This document shows, in pieces, positions 58,109-64,000 of a stretch of 64,000 bases of DNA (positions within the stretch are counted from its first letter, which is position 1; each line of letters opens with the position of its first letter). The notes beneath the pieces are model-generated. The model did not search any database, had not been told where the DNA came from, and saw only the letters and a list, made by a program, of their open reading frames with translations. The stretch is taken from the NCBI GenBank assembly GCA_963724535.1, contig CAVRVD010000022.1:59643-123642 (forward strand), given 5' to 3'. Made by a program: the position numbers and the translations under genes. Source of the DNA: JADJPO01 sp963724535. Its GTDB lineage: Bacteria > Actinomycetota > Actinomycetes > Actinomycetales > Kineosporiaceae.

Positions 58109-59335
58109 TCACGCGGGGTTGACGTCCAGCCCGGCGACCGCCCCGATGACGATCACCGCCGGCGCGCTGACCCGGGCGTCGGCGGCGGCCCGTGCGATCT
58201 GCGACAGCGGCGCCCGGACCACCCGCTGCCCAGGCAGCGACCCGTCCTGGACGACGGCGACCGGGGTGTCGCCGGCCCTGCCGTGGCGTAGCAGCACCTG
58301 AACGATCTCCGGCAACCGGTCCACCCCCATCAGCACCAGGAGGGTCCCGCGCAGCCGGGCCAGGGCCGACCAGTCGACCAGGCTCGCCGAGTCCTCCGGT
58401 GCCAGGTGCCCGGAGACGATGACCGCCTCGTGGGCCAGGCCGCGGTGGGTCAGTGGGATGCCGGCCAGGGCGGGCACGGAAAGGGCGCTGGTGACGCCGG
58501 GCACCACGGTCACCGGCACCCCGGCGGCCACGCAGGCCTGCACCTCCTCGCTGCCGCGGCCGAACACGTACGGGTCGCCGCCCTTGAGCCGGACGACGAA
58601 GGCACCGGACCGGGCCCGGTCGAGCATGATCTCGTTGATGGCCGGCTGGGCCATCGCCCGCCCCCGTGGGAGCTTGGCCGCGTCGACCACCTCGACGTCG
58701 ACGGCGAGCTCGTCCAGCAGCGGCTGCGGGGCGAGGCGGTCGGCGACCACGACGTCGGCACGCGCCAGCAGCCGCCGACCGCGTACGGTGATCAGCTCAG
58801 GATCGCCTGGGCCGCCACCGACGATGGCCACCCCCGGCAGCACGCCGTCCGGGGACCGTCGCCGGGCCCGCACGTCGAGCAGGCCCTGGCGCATCGACTC
58901 GACGATCCCGTCCCGGACCGCCGCGGCGCGCCGCGGGTCGGCACCGCCGAGGACGGCGACCTGGACCGCGCCGTCCCGGCCGGTGGCCGGGGTGCGCGCC
59001 GTCCCGGCAGAGCCGACGTCGGCGCGGACGCAGAAGACCCGTCGGCGCTCCGCCTCGGCGGCGACCGCCGTGTTCACCTCCGGCCGCTCGGTGAGCGCCA
59101 GGGCGTACCAGGCGCCATCCAGGTCGCCGTCGGCGTACTCGCGCCGCTGCCAGGTCATCCCACCGGCGCCGAGCAACCCCTCGACGGTGGGGGTCAGCGC
59201 CGGGGAGACAACCAGGACGTCGGCGCCGGCCTCCAGCAGGCCCGGCAGCCGGCGCTGCGCCAGGCCGCCGCCGCCGACGACCACCACGCGACGCCCGGCC
59301 AGGTCCAGACCGGCCAGATAGTGCCCGTGGCTCAC
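58109..59335 (-). CDS. cysG: siroheme synthase: precorrin-2 dehydrogenase plus uroporphyrinogen-III methyltransferase
   Basis: A 408-residue bifunctional enzyme for siroheme and the corrin entry. The N-terminal Met8-like domain has YLAGLDLAGRRVVVVGGGGL and DLDGAWYALALTERPEVNTA; residues 160-400 form the SAM-dependent methyltransferase CobA: VAIVGGGPGDPELITVRGRR, VRLKGGDPYVFGRGSEEVQ, PVTVVPGVTSALSVPALAGI and LMGVDRLPEIVQVLLRHGR. The GTG start overlaps the cobT stop (GTGA). Last gene of the cobD-cobT-cysG operon. Confidence 0.94.
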   Translation of the reverse strand: MSHGHYLAGLDLAGRRVVVVGGGGLAQRRLPGLLEAGADVLVVSPALTPTVEGLLGAGGMTWQRREYADGDLDGAWYALALTERPEVNTAVAAEAERRRVFCVRADVGSAGTARTPATGRDGAVQVAVLGGADPRRAAAVRDGIVESMRQGLLDVRARRRSPDGVLPGVAIVGGGPGDPELITVRGRRLLARADVVVADRLAPQPLLDELAVDVEVVDAAKLPRGRAMAQPAINEIMLDRARSGAFVVRLKGGDPYVFGRGSEEVQACVAAGVPVTVVPGVTSALSVPALAGIPLTHRGLAHEAVIVSGHLAPEDSASLVDWSALARLRGTLLVLMGVDRLPEIVQVLLRHGRAGDTPVAVVQDGSLPGQRVVRAPLSQIARAAADARVSAPAVIVIGAVAGLDVNPA

Positions 59336-60528
59336 GGCGTCACCCCGGATTCGGAACCGAGCTGGTCGAGGGTGGCCATGTCGCGCAGTGCCCGGGCAGC
59401 GGCCCGGACCACGGGCAGGGCGAGCAGGGCGCCGGTGCCCTCGCCCAGACGCAGGTCCAGATCGATCAGCGGACGCAGCCCGAGCCGGTCCAGTGCGACG
59501 GCGTGACCGGGTTCGACCGACCGATGCCCGGCGATGCAGGCATGGACCGCGAGCGGCGCCAGTGCGGTCGCGGCCAGTGCCGCCGCGCCGGCGATCACGC
59601 CGTCCAGAACCACCGGGACCCGGTGGCCCGCGGCGGCCAGGACGAAGCCGGCGATCGCCGCGTGCTCCAGGCCGCCCAGAGCGGCCAGCACCGCCAGCGG
59701 GTCAGCCGCGGCGGACGCCACGACGTCGGCATGGACGTCGAGGGCGCCGCGGACGACGTCGACCTTCAGCCGCCAGGTGTCCGGGTCGATGCCGGTGCCG
59801 CGGCCGGTGACCCGGTCGGGGTCGGCGCCGGTGAAGGCGGCGACCAGGGCCGCCGACGCCGTGGTGTTGGCGATGCCCATGTCCCCAGTGAGCAGCACCT
59901 CGGCGCCCTCGGCGACCAGCCGGTCGGCGACCTCGGCACCGACCAGCAGCGCCTGCTCGACCTCGGCGAGGGTCATCGCCGGTTCCCGGCTCAGGTCCCG
60001 GGTGCCGGCGCGCACCCGACGCCGCAGCAACCGTGCTGTGCCGCCCGCTCCCGTGCCCCCCGCTCCTAGACCGGCGGCTTCTGTGCCGGCCGACGTGCCC
60101 GCAGGCGCGGGCACCGCGGTGGCCACTCCGACGTCGCAGACCAGCACCTGTGCCCCGACGGTGGCCGCAAGCGCGTTCGCCGCGGCACCACCGGCCAGAA
60201 ATGTGGCCACCATCTGGGCGGTGACCTGCTGCGGCCACGGGCTGACGCCACGGGCGTGAACGCCGTGGTCGGCGGCGAACACCGCGAGCACGGCCCGCTG
60301 CGGAACCGGCGGCGGGCAGCTGCCGGCCAGCCCGGCCAGCTGCACCGAGACGTCCTCGAGCACCCCGAGCGCGCCGCGCGGCTTGACCAGCCGGTCCTGC
60401 CGGTCGGCCGCCGCGGCGGCAGCGGTCCGGTCGGGTGCCGCAGGCCGTTCCAGCAGCGACCGGACCGATTCGCTGGCCCTGCCCTGCTGCGGCGGCAGGC
60501 CCACCGGCCCCACGGCGTCAGCGCTCAC
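59332..60528 (-). CDS. cobT: nicotinate-nucleotide-dimethylbenzimidazole phosphoribosyltransferase
   Basis: CobT activates the lower ligand of cobalamin by making alpha-ribazole phosphate. The 398-residue protein has PRGALGVLEDVSVQLAGLAG, AVFAADHGVHARGVSPWPQQ, the loop GDMGIANTTASAALVAAFTG and the end with catalytic Glu region GHRSVEPGHAVALDRLGLRP followed by DLDLRLGEGTGALLALPVV. It is about 45 residues longer than usual through an N-terminal Pro/Arg leader and an Ala/Gly insert around 165. It overlaps cobD and cysG by 4 nt each. Confidence 0.95.
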   Translation of the reverse strand: MSADAVGPVGLPPQQGRASESVRSLLERPAAPDRTAAAAAADRQDRLVKPRGALGVLEDVSVQLAGLAGSCPPPVPQRAVLAVFAADHGVHARGVSPWPQQVTAQMVATFLAGGAAANALAATVGAQVLVCDVGVATAVPAPAGTSAGTEAAGLGAGGTGAGGTARLLRRRVRAGTRDLSREPAMTLAEVEQALLVGAEVADRLVAEGAEVLLTGDMGIANTTASAALVAAFTGADPDRVTGRGTGIDPDTWRLKVDVVRGALDVHADVVASAAADPLAVLAALGGLEHAAIAGFVLAAAGHRVPVVLDGVIAGAAALAATALAPLAVHACIAGHRSVEPGHAVALDRLGLRPLIDLDLRLGEGTGALLALPVVRAAARALRDMATLDQLGSESGVTP

Positions 60529-61571
60529 GGTTCACCTCTCGTCGTTCGTCGAGGCCTGGTCAGCTGGTCCGTCGTCCACCGACTCGTCCGGTCGTCCGGC
60601 CGACAGCGTCGCCCGGCAACCTCTCGCGCCGCGGCCCTGACGGCGACGCGGGCCGCCACGCTACCCGTCGCCGCCACGAGGGTGGCCGCCCGGACCATCC
60701 GCACGGTCCGGCGTAGGTCGGCGACGGTCACCGCCACACCCTCGGCGCCCAGCACCGGCCGCCGCTCCACCTGCCCGTGGTAGGTGTTCGCCCCGCCCAG
60801 GCGCACCCCGAGCGCACCGGCCACAGCGGCCTCCGGGTGCCCGGCGTTGGGGCTGGGATGGGCTGCGGCGTCCCGGCGGGCAACCCGCCACGCCCGCCGG
60901 ACCGACCCGGCGGCCACCGGGGCGGACCCGGCCAGCACCACGGCGCTGAGCCGAGCCGGAACCCAGTTGGCGAGGTCGTCGGCCCGAGCGGCGGCCCAGC
61001 CGAAGCGGCGGTAGGTGTCGTTGCGGTAGCCGACCATCGCGTCGAGGGTGTTCACGGCCCGGTAGCCGAGCAGCCCGGGCAGGCCGGCGACAGCGCCCCA
61101 GAACAGCGGGGCGACCACCGCGTCGGAGGCGTTCTCGGCCAGTGACTCCACGCTCGCTCGGGCCAGTTCGGGGCCGGTCATCTCCGCGCCGTCCCGGGCA
61201 CACAGGTTGCGCAGCCGGTACCGGGCCCCAGCCAGGTCACCGTCGTCAAGCTGGGCCGCCATGGCCGACCCCTCCCGGGCCAGGGAGGTACCACCGAGCA
61301 CCGCCCAGGTGGCAGTCGCTACCAGGATCGTCCGGAGCAGCGGCCGTTCGCCGCTGGCCCGGGCGGCCAGGGCGCCCACACCGGCGGTGGCGGCGAGGCA
61401 GGTACCGGTGAAGACGACTCCCGCACCACGGCGGTCCGCGTACAGCCGATGCTCCAGAGCCGTCGCCGCCCGACCGAACGCCGCCACCGGATGCCCGCGG
61501 CGTGGGTCGCCCACCAGCACGTCAGCGATCACCCCGAGGGCCAGGCCCACGGCGGTCGGGTCACCAGGCAT
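60525..61571 (-). CDS. cobD: cobalamin biosynthesis protein CobD/CbiB
   Basis: A membrane amide ligase that attaches the aminopropanol arm to cobyric acid. The 348-residue protein has LALGVIADVLVGDPRRGHPV, ARASVESLAENASDAVVAPL, LFWGAVAGLPGLLGYRAVNT then LDAMVGYRNDTYRRFGWAAA, and SPNAGHPEAAVAGALGVRLG. Several hydrophobic segments are visible. The ATG at 61571 has AGGAT upstream; a GTG six codons earlier (61589) is an alternative. It begins the cobD-cobT-cysG operon; I see no cobalamin riboswitch in the short leader. A basic C-terminal tail of about 40 residues (RRCRPDDRTSRWTTDQLTR) is unusual. Confidence 0.92.
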   Translation of the reverse strand: MPGDPTAVGLALGVIADVLVGDPRRGHPVAAFGRAATALEHRLYADRRGAGVVFTGTCLAATAGVGALAARASGERPLLRTILVATATWAVLGGTSLAREGSAMAAQLDDGDLAGARYRLRNLCARDGAEMTGPELARASVESLAENASDAVVAPLFWGAVAGLPGLLGYRAVNTLDAMVGYRNDTYRRFGWAAARADDLANWVPARLSAVVLAGSAPVAAGSVRRAWRVARRDAAAHPSPNAGHPEAAVAGALGVRLGGANTYHGQVERRPVLGAEGVAVTVADLRRTVRMVRAATLVAATGSVAARVAVRAAAREVAGRRCRPDDRTSRWTTDQLTRPRRTTRGEP

Positions 61572-61590
61572 CCGCCGATCCTGCCGCACC

Positions 61591-61620
61591 CAACCGGCCA
61601 GACCCCAACCGGCCAGGCCC
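61591..61620. repeat. 15-bp direct repeat in the cobD leader
   Basis: CAACCGGCCAGACCC and CAACCGGCCAGGCCC stand in tandem (14 of 15 equal) between the ssb-like stop and the cobD start. Confidence 0.85.
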
Positions 61621-61628
61621 GGCCGCCG

Positions 61629-62215
61629 TCAGATCGGTACGGGTGCTGCCGCCGGTACGGGCTCGGCGCGCGAGGCCGGCAGGTCCTCGTCGTCCGCGAG
61701 GTAGTCGGGCAGGTCCGGTTCGCCGGGGTCCTCGCCGCCGAACCCAGAAGCCGACCGCCGGCCGGCGTCGGGCCCGTCCGACGCCTCCGCGGCGGCGCCC
61801 TCGGCGGGCTGCTCGGACGCCGACTCGTCGTGCTCGGCCGCTGCCGGCCCGGACCAACGGGTATTGTGGAATGGCGATCCCGGCGCTCAGATCGAAGCCG
61901 ACCGCGTCCGCGACGATCTTCACCTCCGAGCGCCGACCCCCGTCGGAGCCGTCCCACTGGTCGTAGGCGAGCTTGCCGTGCACCATCACCAGGGCGCCGA
62001 CGCCGACGGACTTGGCCACGTTGCGGGCCAGTGAACGCCAGCAGACGACCGTGACCCACATGGTCCGGCCGTCCACCCAATCCCCGCTCTCGCGGTCCTG
62101 GTAGCGGGGGGTGCGGGCCAGTCGGAACTCGCTGACGGCCTGGCCGTGTCTTGGCGGTGCGCAACCGGGGCGCGGTGCCCACCCTGCCGGTGATCGCGAC
62201 GGTGTTGTCGTTCAT
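61629..62215 (-). pseudogene. Ssb-like single-stranded DNA-binding protein, two frame breaks
   Basis: Three frames must be joined to rebuild one Ssb-family protein of about 195 aa. It starts at ATG 62215 (behind GGAGG) with MNDNTVAITGRVGTAPRLR, then near 62146-62149 one extra base moves the frame to GQAVSEFRLARTPRYQDRES, GDWVDGRTMWVTVVCWRSLA and LVMVHGKLAYDQWDGSDGG. A second one-base gain between about 61862 and 61890 leads to the acidic tail NTRWSGPAAAEHDESASEQP, then GEDPGEPDLPDYLADDEDLP, and the stop at 61629. All pieces are well conserved with no stops. The family place next to an EttA-type locus equals Rv2478c. Real decay and base-calling error fit equally. Confidence 0.85.
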
Positions 62216-62267
62216 GTCGGTTCTCCTCCCTCCGGCGCCATGCCGGGACGGGGGACGAGCCTGTTCG

Positions 62268-64000
62268 TCAGGCCGACCATCCACGATGTCGCTCGGCCGT
62301 CCTGTGGACAGCGCCCGGACCGCAGGCCACGGGGGACGCGACGTCGAGAACGTCGCGACCTGCCACGAGCCGCGACCGCGACGCGGCGGGCCGCCGCCGG
62401 CGCCGAGAAGGCGGCGACATGGCCCGGCTGAGCGACTCGCGCACCGCGCGGTGGTCGACCAGGACCTCGGCGACCGGGGCGATGACGTGGGACCAGGCGA
62501 CGTCCTGCACGGCCTCGCGCATGGCGGCCGCGACCGCCATCCGGCGCCGGGTCGCACCGGTCCGCCGCGCCAGCCAGGCCGCCGCGGTGGTGAACCCGCC
62601 ACCGATCAGTCCGACGCCGAGGAGCACCAGGGGCAGCGGCAGCGTCCACAGGTCAGGCGTGGTGACGTCGACCTGGAGGAAGGCCAGCACGCCGAGCGCG
62701 ACCAGCCAGCCGAACCCGATCAGCGTGGTCAGGGCGAACACCAGCTGGAGCACGGTCACGACCCGCCACCAGGGCGGCCGGTGGACGGCGAGGTCGACAC
62801 CGGCGACCGCGTCGTCCAGCGCCTCGGACAGGTCGGCGCCGGGGCGGTTGGCCTCTTGGCCACGGCCAGCACGCTGTCGGCCCACCGCCGCGGCAACACG
62901 TCGGTACCCCGCTGATCACCGTTCGCGCCGACAGCTCGACCCGCTCACGCTGGGACGGGGTGGCCTCGGGCAGCGCCCCGCGGGTCAGCCTGCGCAGCTC
63001 GCCCTCGGTGTTGTGCTCCAGACCCAACCGCCGCAAGGGGTCCGGACGTAGTCGGCGGTACCAGTGCAGGAAGGGCCAGCCCATGGCCGCGTCAGCCTGC
63101 CGTTGGTAGTCGGCCGTGACGGCGTCCAGGATCACCGGTAACCCCGCCGCCTGGGCGAGGGCGCCGACCAGATCGTCAGCACCACGCAGGTCCTTGGTCT
63201 CCGGCTCGCCCGGAGAGACGCCGTCGAGCAGCCGCCGGGCGGTCCGGTCCAGATCGGCCGCGGCGCGGGCCGCCACGGCCCCCTGCACGTCCACCACCTC
63301 GGCGAGCAGCCGGCGGAGGTCCTCGACCCCGAGCCCGGTCTCGGCCGACGTGACCAGCATCCGGACCGACTCCAGCCCGTCGGAGTCCAGCAGCCGACGC
63401 AGGTCGGTGCGGCAGGTCTCGGCCTCCCGCGGCCCGAGCTTGTCGATCTGGTTGAGCACCACGATCATCACGCCGTCGTGGTTGGCCAGCCGCCTCAGGT
63501 AGCCCTGGTGCAGGACCTCGTCGGCGTACTTCTGCGGGTCGACAACCCAGACCAACAGGTCGACCAGCTCCACGAGGCGGTCCACCTCCACCCGGTGGGA
63601 CAGCACGGTGGAGTCGTGGTCGGGCATGTCGAGCAGCACCAGACCGTCCAGCTCGGCCTCGCGGTCGGCGTCCAGCCCCGTTCGCGCAGGTCCGGTGTCG
63701 ACGCGGCACCTCGAGCCAGTCCAGGAGCGGGTCACGCCGACGTCTCCCCACACACAGGCGGCTGCGCGGCCGGTCGTCGGCCGGCGGACCCCGACCTCGG
63801 CCAGGTCGATGCCGGCCAGCGCGTTGAACAGGCTGGACTTGCCGCTACCGGTGGCTCCCGCCAGCGCCACGATCGTGTAGCCGCCCCGAGCCGGAGCCGC
63901 TGCCCGGTCCGCTCGATCACGGTGCGCGCGAAGGCTATGGCCTGGGGGTCCAGCCGGTCACCGCCGATCGCCAGGGCCCGTTCGATGCCTTCGGCCCGGG
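62268..64000 (-). pseudogene. YfjP-type GTPase/membrane protein with at least five frame breaks, partial at window edge
   Basis: One long actinobacterial GTPase gene is split across frames. In order: RAEGIERALAIGGDRLDPQA up to RLRLG (window edge to ~63887); a lost base in a G-run (63884-63887); then YTIVALAGATGSGKSSLFNA with the P-loop; a lost base near 63733; DPLLDWLEVPRRHR in another frame; a gained G at 63676-63679; then LDGLVLLDMPDHDS (G3), VVLNQIDKLG (G4) and on; a lost base in the G-run at 62907-62910; VLPRRWADSVLAVAK; another loss near 62853; then two membrane helices (VLQLVFALTTLIGFGWLVAL and LPLVLLGVGLIGGG). The stop at 62268 may not be native. Protein sense is preserved throughout, so lesions are very young or artefactual. 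Confidence 0.8.

Noticed and set aside
60525..61628. Cobalamin riboswitch before cobD
   Set aside because: The leader is only about 57 bp and shows no conserved B12-box or fold.

Overview
The window is a stretch of chromosome from a high-GC Actinomycetota member. Evidence for this is the strong G/C bias at third codon positions, frequent GTG starts, actinobacterial families (DUF3046, ClgR, Lhr next to a Nei-type glycosylase, GlbO, EttA next to an Ssb paralogue) and a mycobacterial-style SOS box and RecA-NDp promoter at recA. I cannot assign a genus. No tRNA, rRNA, CRISPR array, insertion sequence, prophage or origin was seen.

Layout. (1) 0-21.5 kb is core genome: an ABC substrate-binding lipoprotein; recX-recA with its damage-inducible promoter region and DUF3046; the repair pair lhr-nei2; clgR; the minus-strand operon ftsK-NYN gene-rimO-pgsA; alr; two CNNM/CBS membrane proteins; ald with a divergent Lrp regulator. 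(2) 21.6-38.3 kb is an accessory catabolic island: a phthalate/vanillate-type reductase with a Rieske-type partner that lacks cluster ligands, DUF2237, a P450, a glutamine-synthetase-like ligase, an acetoacetate-decarboxylase-like protein, a glutamine-amidotransferase-like hydrolase, and a plus-strand operon with homoprotocatechuate-type ring cleavage (hpaE/hpaD/FAH-like), a serine hydrolase, an ornithine-cyclodeaminase-like protein and a large FMN/4Fe-4S/FAD oxidoreductase. A palindrome before the ring-cleavage operon has a related copy before the Rieske operon, which suggests one shared regulator. (3) 38.3-40 kb holds a phasin/HBHA-like module (lysine-tailed protein, small paralogue, XRE regulator with two similar upstream sites) and aroQ facing a chorismate-lyase-like gene. 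(4) 41-62 kb contains many of the genes found around M. tuberculosis Rv2465c-Rv2478c (rpiB, pepN, glbO, an alpha-glucosidase, ettA, ssb), with malQ, mscS, an SDR, tesB, a class V aminotransferase, fumC and a cysG-cobT-cobD operon. (5) 61.6-64 kb holds an ssb-like gene and a GTPase gene, each with several single-base frame breaks.

Two patterns cut across genes. First, short tandem repeats (13-18 bp, 2-10 copies) sit at gene ends or in disordered coding segments at about eleven places; at three genes the repeat copies the stop codon. Second, single-nucleotide frame breaks affect a DUF2252 gene, the ssb-like gene and the GTPase gene. Most lie in or beside G/C runs, so sequencing error and recent decay must be told apart.
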